Assembly: GCA_024195265.1 (NCBI GenBank)
Contig: JAJLRJ010000009.1
Span: 35,776,210-35,840,209 of the forward strand
Direction of reading: 5' to 3'
DNA: 64,000 nucleotides
Source of the DNA: Dendrophyllia cribrosa
Lineage: Eukaryota > Cnidaria > Anthozoa > Scleractinia > Dendrophylliidae
The translations under genes were made by a program, and so were the position numbers. Below are positions 32,912 to 43,550 of this stretch, piece by piece (the first letter of the stretch is position 1; every line of letters begins with the position of its first letter). Under the pieces are notes generated by a model that searched no databases, had not been told where the DNA came from, and saw only the letters and a program-made list of their open reading frames with translations.

Positions 32912-33296
32912 TAGTGTTTTTTTTTATAAGCAGCTATTTGAGTCGCCTCTACGTCTATTTCAATATAACCATTCATGTTACATGTTACGTTTTCATTCGC
33001 AACAAAGTAGCACAATTGGAGACATGGTGCTGTCGTGCTTTGTGTTAACATATCGCATGCGCTCTGCGATGACCGCTGCAAAAAGGTCATAAAATTGCCA
33101 AGAAATCGCCACGAAATCGCCGCTAGTTTACACGCGCGATTTGGAATCGCCGCGTAAATCGCCGCAAAAATCGCCGTAAAAATCGCCACAAAAATCGCCT
33201 GTGTAAACGGGCCTTTAAGAAAAGCTCACCGTATTTCTGTGACGTTACAGAGAGCTGCGGGAAATTCAAATGAGTAGTATGTAGGAGAATTTGTCA

Positions 33297-33420
33297 GGAG
33301 CCTCGCAGCTCTCAGAAGCCTCTATTTCATCGGCCTTGTAAAACACAGCTGCTATTATTTTTAGGGCAAGGAGCAATTGTTATTGTTTTTGTTTTATTGT
33401 TTTCTCTTCCTCTTCGACTA
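33297..33420 (+). repeat. dispersed repeat family member (agctctcagaagcct)
   Basis: Same family as 23410-23535; retained at the orthologous place in unit 2 (60242-60365), so it predates the duplication. Confidence 0.7.
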
Positions 33421-33699
33421 TTTTTCCGTTTTTTTTAAGGTAAAAAAAACCGCAGGAATTTCGCAACACAATTCGAAAAACCGAAACATTAGCACGCCTA
33501 CAGAAAAACTATTCTCAGTACCGAAAATAAAGCAAGAATATTTCCATCACAATAGATATCCCGTTGTATATATTACCACCATTCTTTGTATTGTGCGCGT
33601 TTGTCGAACAACATCTCAGAGTGTGGCCAGCGATCTTTCTCCTCTTCGCTGTGCACGCGCAATGGCTGAACCACAGCTAGCCTGCATAACAGGTGTTAT

Positions 33700-33780
33700 T
33701 GGGGGCGCTCAAGCGGGTTTTGGGGCGCGAGCACGTAGCGCGAGACATGCACGAGCGCGAAGCGCGAGACACGCACGGGG
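33700..33780. repeat. gcgcgagac / gcacgagcgcgaagc short repeat block
   Basis: Alternating gcgcgagcacgtagcgcgag and acatgcacgagcgcgaagcg words, also present at 60825-60873 in unit 2. This short, low-complexity block produces arginine/alanine-rich false ORFs. Confidence 0.6.
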
Positions 33781-33940
33781 TGGGAAAAGAAAAAATAACG
33801 CCTGTAGACACGCTATTGTTCAGTCTCTTCCAAAACGTTCATCTGGCGAACGTAAATTTCTATTGGCTGATTTGTACCACGTGATGCATGTTGTCGAAAT
33901 GTGAGATCAAGATTTGAGAAATCAAGCTGTTAGAACCAAG

Positions 33941-34054
33941 ATGGCGTTGAGTCTGGAGAAAGTTATTTCAAAAGCTCTTGAGTTATTCCCGTATTTAGAT
34001 GATCTAAAGAACGAACAGCGAGACTATACAAAAGTAACCACTTGCATGCATTAG
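33941..34054 (+). pseudogene. possible first exon of a transposon-borne RecQ-like helicase
   Basis: ATGGCG in the context ccaagatggcg opens MALSLEKVISKALELFPYLD, then DLKNEQRDYTKVTTCMH and a stop. The L-K-x-E-Q step preceding the helicase core, which is missing here, resembles the start of RecQ-like helicases carried by some cnidarian transposons. Only the N-terminal piece exists, so this is a weak call. Confidence 0.35.
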
Positions 34055-34329
34055 AATTACTAAACAGCTAACATGTTGGAGATGGAGGTACTGCCTAGTC
34101 CAGATCCTTGAGACACATTTTTGGCGACAACCGGTTGCTATGGTAGCGAGATATGACGTCATAAGTAGCATGTGGTCAAGCCTTTTTTGTAAACAAATGC
34201 GTGTTTTCACCTTTTTTCGGCGAAAAAACACATAAAAAGCTACCAAAAGCATCAGAATGTTTAATTCTGTTATTTTGCAACTCTAGAAAAAATATTTGCA
34301 ATTTACGCATTTTTCCGATAAATTATAAT

Positions 34330-34440
34330 AATAAATTCTTTATTAACAATTTGAAAATAAATATCTTAATTACATAAATAAAAATAGAAATAATTGATAA
34401 TAAAAATTTATAAATTTAAATTTTTAGTAAAATCCAAGAT
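34330..34440. repeat. AT-rich low-complexity block
   Basis: About 110 bp nearly free of G/C (taataataaattctttatt and similar words) with no coding content. The following aagatggcgatcatcttggaggccattttgg is a common imperfect hairpin. Confidence 0.7.
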
Positions 34441-34569
34441 GGCGATCATCTTGGAGGCCATTTTGGATGACGTCACGGACCCCCAGCAGCGCCACAACCC
34501 ATAATATTTACCTTATCTTGTAGAGCACATCACAGGCTATCCATTAGATGTAAAATATTTCCAACACCC

Positions 34570-34584
34570 CCCCCCCCCCCCCCC
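34570..34584 (+). repeat. poly-C tract
   Basis: A run of C interrupting cacc...ttgtaccacggtgggg in the unit 1-only segment; its exact length is likely unreliable. Confidence 0.6.
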
Positions 34585-35290
34585 TTGTACCACGGTGGGG
34601 ATATAAGTTTGCGTGTACGTCCGAGGGTTAAGGCAAAGTTCAGAATATATATCGACTTCACAAACACTTTTCGAGTCTCAGGAATGCAGGAAATGACGTT
34701 TTTGAGAGACAAATCCAAAACGTTTTTCCGGGGGAGCACGCCCCCGGACCGCCCTACAAGATCGCGCCTACAGCGCATGTTGCGCGCCTTCGTCATGCCT
34801 TCGTCAGACCTGCAGGTCTCGTTAATATTAATAATAATAACTAGTGTATCCAAAAGATAGTAAATGCTGCGGTAAAGTTGTTGTAATAATGCTCTTTTAT
34901 CGTCTCGCTGGCATTACAAAATTTTCTCTTTCGTTTTTTGAGGGGAAGCAAAGCAAATGTAACCGGGATGAATCGACGAAAACTCCAGCTGATAAGACTA
35001 ATTTTGTTTTGTAATTCACGCATCAAATTCTTGCAATGTCTGTAGAATATTGTTACGCGTTCACCACGAGGAAGGTTTGAAAATGTAGGTTAATTATTGA
35101 TAATGAATATGTTGCGTTACTAGCTAGCCGTATCGTGTTCGCGTCTCCACGCGCTCAGCTCAGGTTTCGCGTCCCCACGCGCTCAGCTCAGCTCAGGCTC
35201 ATCGACCACTGTCGGAGTGATTTCAAAATAAATTTGTCTTTTATTCCGTACAATCTTCGAAAATCTTTGCTATCCAACGGTCCTATCACC

Positions 35291-35656
35291 ATGCCTCACA
35301 GTCCTCGCTCAACTCGCGGTAGTCTTCGACATCGACTGGGACATGTTGGACCAAAATATTACAAATCTCGCAGCCAACAGCTTGAAGCAGCAAGCGAGGC
35401 TATTGCTCGTGGCGCAGTGCATTCTGAGCCAAAATGTGTTCGTGGCGCAGTGAATTCTGGTAAAAAGCGATCAATTCGAGATTTTTCCGAGCTTATATTT
35501 TTTTCTCATATATTTCTCTTAAATCCTCATTATGTTGCTGCTCACTCGCTGCGCTCGTTCCGCAGCAATAATAATTTAAATTTTTATATTTATTTATATA
35601 TTTGTAATTTGGTTAGGTCTACAAGTATTCAAAAACCTCGCTACGCCCCTGAATAG
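35291..35656 (+). pseudogene. possible transposon-derived exon, unit 1 copy
   Basis: From caccatgcc the frame reads MPHSPRSTRGSLRH. Compared with unit 2 (61319-61477), about 14 bases are missing after this point, so the shared helical stretch FDWDMLDQNITNLAANSLKQ is pushed to another frame. I do not recognise the protein. The difference between copies argues against a conserved host gene. Confidence 0.25.
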
Positions 35657-35664
35657 TAAAAGTA

Positions 35665-35800
35665 AGGCCGAAAAAAAGTGATCTTCCCGTGCTATGATTA
35701 AAAAACGGTTTGGAGAGGTACTAGGCAAATACACGCCTTTTGAAATATTTCAAAAATCAACATGTCAAATTTGATCGAACTGGCACTTTAAGGTGTTGTT
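35665..35800. repeat. inverted copy of the transporter 5' UTR/promoter region
   Basis: agtaaggccg, gtgatcttcccgtgc, aaaaaacggtttggagaggt and caaaaatcaacatgtcaaat are the reverse complement of the sequence at 29490-29610 in front of the transporter. The splice donor word is altered here (gtacta instead of gtaagt). Unit 2 keeps only part of it (62600-62665). Confidence 0.8.
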
Positions 35801-35860
35801 CTTACATTTAACTTAACTGAGATTGAGTCCCCGTCAGGGCTTTAAAAGTAGGGAACTTAA

Positions 35861-36345
35861 AGGCCGTTCACACATGCGATGTTTAATGCGATTTTTGTCG
35901 CGCTCTCCAATGCAACTTTTGTCGCAAGTGTAAACAAGCGGCGTTTTCTGTACGATTCGGGTGATTTGCTGTGATTTCCCAAAAATCGCCGCCAAGTTCA
36001 TATGATGCCCGATTTAGGGTGTTAGCTCTATTGTACATTGTACACATTCATTGTATTAGGTAAAATTATGTATTCTAATATATTCTATGGTATTGTATTC
36101 TATTGTATTGTCGTTCTTTTGTGCTCTAATATTCTATTGTTTTAACAAAAGAATAAGTGTTACCCCTAAATCGCGCATGGTATAGCCAAGTTGTATCAGG
36201 TTTCGAACATGTTCGAAACCTCTGCAACATCGCGCGACAAATCGCGCCCAAATTGCATTGAAATAGCCGCCCGTTTACACATGCCATTTGAAGATGTAAC
36301 TTGCGCGCGACAAAAATTGCATTGAAAGGTGCGACAAACGGACCT
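35861..36345. mobile_element. 485-bp Harbinger-like MITE
   Basis: Ends aggccgttcacacatgcgat and inverted gcgacaaacggacct, with TAA on both sides (35858-35860, 36346-36348). Internal gcgatttttgtcgcg / cgcgacaaaaattgc pairs extend the arms. It resembles the 3.57-kb element's ends. Confidence 0.75.
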
Positions 36346-36348
36346 TAA

Positions 36349-37325
36349 GGTCGCGGGGGATACCTGCCATTAATAAATTTTGGTAGGGGTGTCACTTTGA
36401 AAAACGTTATATCGTGAAGGTTTGAAAGTCGATTTCGCTAAAATTTAACAGAGATATTGGCGAATAATGGAAGTGCGTAAGGATTGTTTTTTATTGAAGG
36501 GATCGCGCTTTGCGGCAATGCTGTAAGCCACTAAAGTTATTTTTTTAAACGTGGTTTTGTGTCCAAGATTGCTCCTCGAGAAGAACACAAAGCAAGTTGA
36601 TTTCCCCACTCACTGATCCGTCAAAACGTCTATTGTATCATATCTGACTCCGATTTTTTTATTTCAACTTTAATTAAAAATTTAAAGGGGTAAAATTGTC
36701 CATGTTAGAATTTGAAGCCTCATATCTTCCCTTTGAAAGCCTATTTAAAAATTTTGAGTCAGATATGACAATCTACAACGCACCTAGTTTGTCTCCTTGC
36801 AGTGTCAACTCATGGAATTCTCTATCCCCGCTGAATTCTTCGACACAAAATTGCTTGTTTTTACGCTTCTGAAGGCTTCCCGAGCAAACACGAAAACAAA
36901 AAATATATATTTATGGCAATTTTGCTAATTTTAATCCACAGGCTTTTCACACTGCATACATTAAAGTAACGCATATAATATCCCATTCACAAATGTTGTT
37001 TAGTTTAAAACAGGTTTAGAAAAATACCTCCTAACCTCCCATAATATTTGGAGTGAAATCTTTACTAAAAGAAACTTTATTGACTTTATTACCATTCCAG
37101 GTAGTTTGAGTCAAATACATTTTAAAACGTTCAAGATAGAGGCTAAAAACGTAGTTAAACTAAACAACATTTAAACACGTTTAACCGTTGGTGTGAATGG
37201 GGCATAAGATTAGTACATATGAATAAATTATCACTTTGGCTCAACTGCAGTGCGGCGTGGTTGTGCGCTGACGTGTCGAAGGATTTCTTTTGCCTCTTCG
37301 TTCGTTCGTACAATATCCAGTACCT
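36349..37325. other. inter-unit spacer, no gene seen
   Basis: AT-rich unique sequence. The final part (acactgcatacattaaagta near 36950; gattagtacatatgaataaa near 37208) recurs at 39083 and 39120, so segments here were duplicated around the DIRS-like remnant. Confidence 0.5.
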
Positions 37326-37329
37326 GGAC

Positions 37330-37613
37330 GAGGAGGTCAAGGAGTTCAACATGCAGCGGGACAAGCAGTTCAGGGAGTTCAGCCAGTCGCGGAACAAAGA
37401 GCTCGAGGAATTCAACCAACCGTGGGACATGCAGCTCAGGTTGTTCAACCAGCCGTGAGACAGAGCCCTCAAAGAGTTCTACCAGCCGCGGAACAAGGAG
37501 TTCAAGGTGTTCATCCTGCTGCGGGAAATGCAGCTCAGGGAGTTCAACAAGCCGCGGGACAAGGAGTTCAACCAGCATCGGGACAAGGAGTCCAACATGC
37601 AGCGGGACAAGCT
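37330..37613 (+). repeat. 33-bp minisatellite, open in several frames
   Basis: About nine units such as cagttcagggagttcagcca. One plus frame gives an 11-residue pattern, QFREFSQSRNK, ELEEFNQPWDM, QLRLFNQP(stop)DR, ALKEFYQPRNK, EFKVFILLREM, QLREFNKPRDK. That hendecad would suit a coiled coil. Long frames also exist in the other plus frames and on the minus strand because the unit lacks stops. It may be a decayed gag-like coiled coil of the neighbouring retroelement; that link is a guess. Confidence 0.8.
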
Positions 37614-38091
37614 TAACAGGGAGAGCTAGAGATAAAGTATATCTGTTTTCTCTTTTAAAGATATGTGTTGATATGAACTGTGCGCGGGAGAAAGGGCTGC
37701 AACCCTCCTTTTCTGTGTGTTTTACTTTGCTTCTTGCGTTGTACAGGTTTACTTGTTTTGGTTCCACACTTCATTTGACGGTTTTGCATTTCAGTCAATG
37801 TGCTAGCTTATTAATTCATCAGGTAGCTCCAGTGTGTTACGGACCTTTCTGCACGAGCGGTCTACATTCTATATAGTCTATGGAATACTCATTTAAATGT
37901 TCGGCGACGTACACATTTTTAGCTGCCTTTTATCATCGCAAGGCACCTCATGGGAAAAAGGTGACGACTTTGATACCTCCATCCATCAATAATACCGGTG
38001 ATTGCGCAAATGCGACTCAGTGGGTGAATACTAGGGGAAATCCCGTATGGGTCAGCGGTGAGGGGGCAGGAAATGACCGGCTTGAAAATGG

Positions 38092-38900
38092 CTCGACTAG
38101 TAGAAAAGGGAGAGGTTATTGGACAGGTTGATGAATTAATGTTCCGGGATCCGGACCATTTTGTCGCAGAGGAACTCCATAGAAATGCAGCTAATTGAAC
38201 AGAAATAGCGAAGTTGGCACCTTTATTGAACCAGGAGGAGGTGCTGTCTTGGAGAGAGCATAATTTGTCCATAGTCCCATATTTCAGACACTTTAGGGGG
38301 ACGTTCAACGGGGAACGTTACAATTCCGACCGACCACACACAGAATATTCACTGAGGAATAACGTATCGCGTAAACAATTTGGAGAATCTATCCGGAAAA
38401 CGCTTTCACGTCGCCTGCAAACCGGTGCGATCTTGCTCGTGGGTAAGGTTGTTCACGTGAAACCACCTCATTTAGTACTACCCGTAACGGTTGAGCCCAC
38501 GAAGCCGAGAGTGTGTCACGATGCGCAGTACTTAAACTTGTGGATGCTGAAGAAGCCTTTCTCGTCAGACAGGGTGACGGATTTGCCTCGGTATGTCTTC
38601 AAGGACTCTTACCAATCTGTTCTCGCTGACAAGTCAGGTTACGACCACCTCTAGCGAAGGTTTGTAACTCAACTGGGGCTTCGGCAAGGCTGGCCTCGAA
38701 TGCGGGTACACAGCCTACCAGTACATGGCAAGACATTTATCAGTTGAAACGGTTCGTGTGTGCGTTCGGACAGCCCAGGGAAGAGACCTCATGAGAAGAA
38801 ACGTCTGTGAGTCAAGGTGGACAGTCTCTCCCACCAGGGCTATCAGGTTAAGGTTTGGGTTTAGTTTTGGGGAGTTACGACTAGGTTGCAGGGTAGATAT
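38092..38900 (+). pseudogene. truncated DIRS-like reverse transcriptase
   Basis: The clean frame 38214-38654 encodes 146 residues, with PHLVLPVTVEPTKPRVCHDA, then QYLNLWMLKKPF, SSDRVTDLPRYV and LADKSGYDHL. This is the fingers/early palm part of DIRS/Ngaro-type reverse transcriptases (CHDaryLN and DxSGYDH steps). In-frame coding upstream (VDELMFRDPDHFVAEELHRN) is cut by a TGA near 38198, and the frame stops right after GYDHL, before the YxDD site. RNase H and tyrosine recombinase parts are missing. It is a dead fragment in the spacer between the two units. Confidence 0.78.
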
Positions 38901-38994
38901 CTTTGGCAACCTATCGATGGCCTCCTTAGTTAGTTATTAGCCCGGTTATTAGTATTGGGGAGGAGCCCATCGTTAGTATGGTAAACAGAAGGAC

Positions 38995-39380
38995 ACTGAA
39001 TGACACAAAGGGACGGGAGCCAAATTTATCCCCAATCTTATTGCGTATCGACAATGGATGCAGTGTTGGATAGTTTACTATTCACACTGCATACAGTACA
39101 TTAAAGTAACGCATCTGAGATTAGTACATATGAATAAATTATCACTTTGGCTCAACTGCAGGGCGGCGGGGATTGTGCAGGTACGAGACGATGCGGTTTA
39201 CATACGGGCAAGTCATGGGAGCTGACGGCGGAATTGGTTTCCCCAACCACCCTCCCATACATTCGCACTGTGACCATTGTCGGGTCGCCAAATTTATCCC
39301 CAATCTTATTGCGGTTCGACAATGGATGCATCGTTGGATAGTTTACTATTGTCAACACTTCATGCGGAAAGAACAATGCG
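38995..39380. repeat. duplicated local block (ccaaatttatccccaatctta)
   Basis: The words gccaaatttatccccaatct, cgacaatggatgca and gttggatagtttactatt occur at 39018-39077 and again at 39290-39352. Between them lies a copy of gattagtacatatgaataaa from 37208. Repeated rearrangement of the spacer is the simplest reading. Confidence 0.65.
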
Positions 39381-39399
39381 TTAAAAAATAGTGGCTGCG

Positions 39400-40797
39400 G
39401 TCACATCTACGATGTAACTAAAGTTTAACTTAAGTTAGTCTCAAGTTACGTGACGTCGCGGTCACACCACGCAGTTAACTACAGTTAGTTCTAATTAGTC
39501 TACGGATGACGTCAGAATTAAAAGAGGTTCGTGACGGCCCTTATTGTTGATCCGTGAAATGTCAACATGGTTGACCGACGTAAAGTGTGTCTAGTTTTAA
39601 TTTTCTTCTTATTTATTTTTTTCGTGCGGCAAACCGTCGGAGAAAAATGAGAAATAAGCTGAGAATTTTAACGGATGCTCGACGCCGGGTACACGTGTTG
39701 CTACCTTGTTGTATGTAAATTTTTTGTTTGTTGTTTTTGGTTTCCCCCTCGCTTCACGCTTGGTTTTTATTTTGCATATTTATATATGCTCATCTCGCAC
39801 GTGCGAAAAGAATTGTCACATTCTGATTTGGGCAATTACCAAACAAAATTCCTGCAGAAGAAATTTAAGAGAAAAAAAATCGTGCACAAGAAAGCACGTG
39901 AAAAAAATTCAAGCATTTTGGTAAAAGAAATTCTTGCAAATAGTGATGCTGAAAAAAAATTCATACTCAGAAGTCAAATTCCCCACCCCCGGGATGGCCT
40001 TTCACATCAAATTCCCGACTCCCCGGGCACAGAAAACGTTCAAATGCCCGAGGCATGCCCGGGAGGGGGGTGGATGTTGATGTTTCGAATTGATCGGCGC
40101 ATAATGTCTTTTCAATACGGAGACAATATCTGGTTCTTTATATTTGGGCAAATTTCAAAGCCACATACTTTTAGGATACTTCTGACGATTCTAAAAATTA
40201 TAGAAATAGCCGAATCCGAACAACAGAGCTTCTTCATGATCATAATATATACATAACATATACATTACAAGCATGGGCGACAAGCAGAGGTGGATCTACC
40301 GTGAAACAGACCGTCCCTTTAATAACTTGGCTCCGGTGCCTCTTCAACAGCAACATAGAATCCATCACACACGCAGAAATTTATTTCAAACAGGGACTTG
40401 TACAGAAAATGTTGAAATATTTTCTGATAACGGGTAAGTGGACAAAAAATAACAGAAACGTAAACAGCAGTAGAAAAAAAAACATTTACTACGAATAGTA
40501 CGTACTGTCGGTAAAACAATAATGCAACTTTAAAGATAATTTGTCATCCATGCCTACCTGTTTTCTGCCTCTTTCGTTGGTAATTACAATCAAGGATACT
40601 TTTACCAAGAGTCTCGTGCGGCAAACGTGTCACTGCAGGAGCCCATTACTCCTGGTCACTGCAATTAATAATCGCCAAGCTATGGATGTTCAATTTTATT
40701 TTGCTATTAGATGTTAAAAAAACCCACTCGTTTAAGGGGACGTAAAATATAATTTGCCCCCTTTGTGCTAGCAGGTGCTCAAAGGGATTAATTGCGC
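39400..40797. other. inter-unit spacer, no supported gene
   Basis: The largest frame (39675-40256, 193 codons) is low-complexity, runs through ccccgggatgg / tgcccgggaggggg repeat words and shows no domain. Nothing else was found. Confidence 0.45.
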
Positions 40798-40879
40798 CAA
40801 CCTCGTTCCAAGGGTCTTCTCCTTCCCGTTCCCTGGAGCGAGAGAGGACAGGAAGGAGAAGACCCTGGGAACGAGGTTG
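40798..40879. mobile_element. 82-bp foldback MITE
   Basis: caacctcgttccaagggtct and its inverted partner agaccctgggaacgaggttg flank a short loop with ccttcccgttccctgg. The TSD is not clear. Confidence 0.65.
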
Positions 40880-41326
40880 TAACTGCGCAACTTACATCCT
40901 CAAGTATCGGGTTATCCAGGTTTCATGTTTCATTTCGCTTTTTACTTCGAGTGTACTCGTTACTTTAATAAAAGTCTTGCACTGGTTTCGTTTATTTATT
41001 AGGGAGCTTTAAATTTGAGTATCAGTACGAGATTGAGTACGAGTACGACTTATGAATTTAAAGCCGGTCATGTCCCCAGAGCTGTCGGTTCTTCCTGTTG
41101 CTGAACAGAAGACGAGGAGACTCGGTGTGATAAATGGTTATGTAGAGCACGCGAACTAGGTTTGAAAAGTACTGTTATTATTATTATTTATTGAATCGAC
41201 TGAACGGATATTAAAGTAAGCTACAGTTAATTACTGTAAGTTATTCCGCATGCATAGTGTGGCAGGGGTATTGCACCGGGGCAAAAGGAAATACGTGAGT
41301 GGGAAGAAGGGGTTATTTAGCTACGA

Positions 41327-41768
41327 TAAAGCTCCGAAAGTAACGACCCTCGTTACTTTCGGATTTAGCAGCCTTTTCCTATCGCTACTTCCGGAGGGTC
41401 GCTACTTTCGGGTAGCTAAAACGTGTGCCGTTGATGGGCCGTTAGAAGTTAATAAAATCGCGACAAATGTGAAAACATACACACTTTTTATTTGGAGAAA
41501 CGTGTTACATGTTATTGTTTTGAAGAACAATTCGAAAGAATCAGTCTTTGAATAATCTACATCAGCAGCAAAGATCATTATAATCATTAAAAATAAACCT
41601 CGGATCAGTTTGGTATAGCTTGTTATATCTATCATTTCCGTTATTTCTTGCTAAAAAGGGAAATTACTTTTGAGGTCGCTACTTTCGGGATTTGCTAACA
41701 CCTGTGGAATTTTACCGCTACTTTCGGAGGGTCGCTACTTTCGGGGGATCGTTACTTTCGGAACTTTA
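41327..41768. mobile_element. ~440-bp TIR element with ctactttcgg repeats
   Basis: Ends ataaagctccgaaagtaacg and inverted cgttactttcggaacttta mark an insert absent from unit 1 (about 1968). tcgctactttcgg is repeated at both ends in both orientations. TA is the likely target. Confidence 0.72.
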
Positions 41769-41851
41769 CGGTATGCAAGTTTAACCCACTGATACAAGCG
41801 GTAACCGGTCACGTTTCTATCTCTGGTTAAACGTAATTAGCTCTCGAGAGT

Positions 41852-42318
41852 TCACTGCAAGGTGTTAATTACAAAGGTCGCTTTTAGTGCTTGTCGCAAG
41901 GCCGCATTCCTGAAAATCTGAATAACAGGGTTGAACGAGGACACAAGATAGGCGAAGGTAGACACCCAAGGAAACAGAATATTGCCTACAATGATGGTAT
42001 TTTCAACATTCAGGAGCAACAAAATGGGAAGAATGGACAATAGCGTTGCTACTGTGTACAAAGCCATGTCTCTGAAGGCTTTTTTCTCTCTTTTAAAGAG
42101 AATCGCTAGCTGTGAGTTGTGAGTGGCGCTCAGAATCTTTCTGTTGTTGGTGCGGACTGCATGGAAGGTCAGAATGTGTCCCGCGATGGGGATGGCAATC
42201 AATAGAGTCAGCGTGATGTTTTCCATCGGATCATAAACCGCTTTAGGGGCTGAAGTCTCCAGAACGCTGATGTAAATGACCCAGACCGCCCATGAAGTTA
42301 CCACAGTCTTCACCATAC
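41852..42318 (-). CDS. rhodopsin-like GPCR, copy 2, exon 2 (TM4-TM7)
   Basis: Counterpart of 2431-2879. Acceptor gtttcag|gtatgg on the minus strand, joining in phase 1 to exon 1 (51359-51860) to re-form QRGMVKT. Joined CDS is 969 nt (322 aa), six residues longer at the C-terminus (ATFVINTLQ) than copy 1. TM4 (TSWAVWVIYI), TM5 (IAIPIAGH), TM6 (SILPILLLL) and TM7 with NPVIQ are preserved. Substitutions versus copy 1 are scattered and the frame is open. The intron that separates its two exons is 9 kb because of a transposon nest, so expression of this copy may be affected. Confidence 0.87.
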
Positions 42319-42691
42319 CTGAAACAGTTAAGAAAGTGGTGCAAGGTTTACAAAGCAATACAATAACCTTTTAGTTTAAAGCGGTCCTCACGAAGAGTCG
42401 TGAAACCAAGACAAAGTAATCATTCTGGCCATTCACAGCAGACGCGGAGAATCCAATCAAACAATCAGAACTCGAAGCCAATATATGAAACCGGCGCGGA
42501 AAAACGCGTGCGAGCATGTCACAAATGGTTTTACTTTTGCTTCTGATAAGTTGAGAAAAGGGGGTATCACAAAGCATACTAATACAAAACCAAAGCAATC
42601 GCGGAATTACTTTCGACAATCAATTGAAAACCGCTCTATGTTGGTAATGAGATTTATTTGCGGAAATGTCACGGAAAAATTACGTTTTGAG

Positions 42692-43236
42692 TTGGCTCCA
42701 CATAGCTTTTTGGCACGCGAGGCATGGTCACGAAAAATGCCGCGAGCGCGCGTTTGTTTATTTTGATGACGTCGCCGAAAGTAAATAGGTCTTTTACGGT
42801 AGCTAAAACGTTTATTGCGCGCATTCCACCGGTAAAAAGACAACAATTTTTGTACATACACAAACCCATTAAACGTAAAAAACGAAAAGTGAATAAATTG
42901 TGTATGTACCGATTTTTTATGGCTTTTTCAGATTAGACTTACTGAATGTTTCTTCTGTTTCACCAAAAATCGTGAATATTTACCATTCAAAAACCGAGAA
43001 AATCCGTTGAGAGGTTTGCTAGTCTTGACCAAAAAGCCCAACAACTCAATCATTCGTTGCCATGATAACGAACCAAGACTGCCAAAATAGACTTCTCCGT
43101 AAACGAGAAAGCCTAAGCTACGTGTATGCGAGTGTATATTATGCCTAGTATCGCGAAACAAAACTCTCGAAAGACAACAATAAGATCGTGTATATTTTAT
43201 TTGGAAGACTGGCCAATGACTATATGGAACCACCTT
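42692..43236. mobile_element. ~545-bp insertion in GPCR copy 2 intron
   Basis: Not present in the unit 1 intron (about 3266). Imperfect inverted ends ggctccacatag / ctatatggaacc. It has no coding content; the forward and reverse open frames overlap each other. Its class is unknown. Confidence 0.45.
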
Positions 43237-43550
43237 AAACAAAACCACTCAAGTGGAGCGCAAGGAAAAAATCGTTTCCATTAGTAACCACTCAGCTCTC
43301 TAGAACCACTAATTTCATTGGACCTGGGTATCACGCAGCTCTGTTGTTTTCAGGGCTCGGGTCCATCGTTGTGTTGTTTGTTCTATTGTTTTCTCAGCCA
43401 ATCAGATAAGACCTTGTAAGAACTGCGTACCGCACCGTTTTCATGCGTAAATCCCGGCGCATGTCAAATAAGCCGCTTTGCTCCACTTTGTCGCTTCACG
43501 GTTTATTACTTATGCGCATAGCGCGCATAAGGTAAGGTTCCGGCTTCGTT

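Larger units (their letters stand above)
29649..33214. mobile_element. 3.57-kb PIF/Harbinger-like transposon
   Basis: Perfect ends aggcccgtttacacag and the reverse complement, with a TTA duplication (29646-29648, 33215-33217). Unit 2 has the empty site cttaagaaaagctcac at about 60160. The TTA/TAA target and a MADF-like DNA-binding exon (32687-32911) both point to PIF/Harbinger. A small ATG exon MDCFDIRRFGLPT with donor acg|gtaagc is at 30001-30039. I see no DDE transposase, so the element looks non-autonomous. It also carries the 30289-31640 minisatellite and a perfect 55-bp palindrome. Internal blocks of cggcgattt words near 32500-32620 and 33100-33180 repeat the TIR. Confidence 0.83.
33778..34845. 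mobile_element. ~1.07-kb segment present only in unit 1
   Basis: Unit 2 joins gacacgcacg directly to tatccaaaagatagtaa (about 60873), while unit 1 has about 1.07 kb between the same words. The start has aataacgcctgtagacacgc, the inverted partner of gcataacaggtgttatt at 33685, so this may be the body of a TIR element that unit 2 lost. It includes the exon fragment at 33941. Confidence 0.5.
1850..35730. repeat. segmental duplication unit 1
   Basis: This interval aligns in direct orientation with 41190-62672. The shared order is a flank with the words gaacggat and gggtattgcacc, then GPCR exon 2, GPCR exon 1, a poly-G tract, a backbone with gtctcccggcatctc, the transporter, its 5' UTR intron, and a right edge at ggtttggagaggtactagg (35700-35730; 62645-62665). 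It is about 12 kb longer than unit 2, mainly because it holds the 14.9-kb MULE and a 3.6-kb Harbinger-like element. Left and right edges are approximate, set where similarity stops by eye. Confidence 0.85.

Noticed and set aside
37231..37876. Protein genes of 178-208 codons on both strands
   Set aside because: They are frames through a stop-free 33-bp minisatellite, with biased composition and no flanking gene structure.
39675..40256. 193-codon ORF
   Set aside because: Low-complexity start and a run through ccccggg repeat words; no domain, no splice context.
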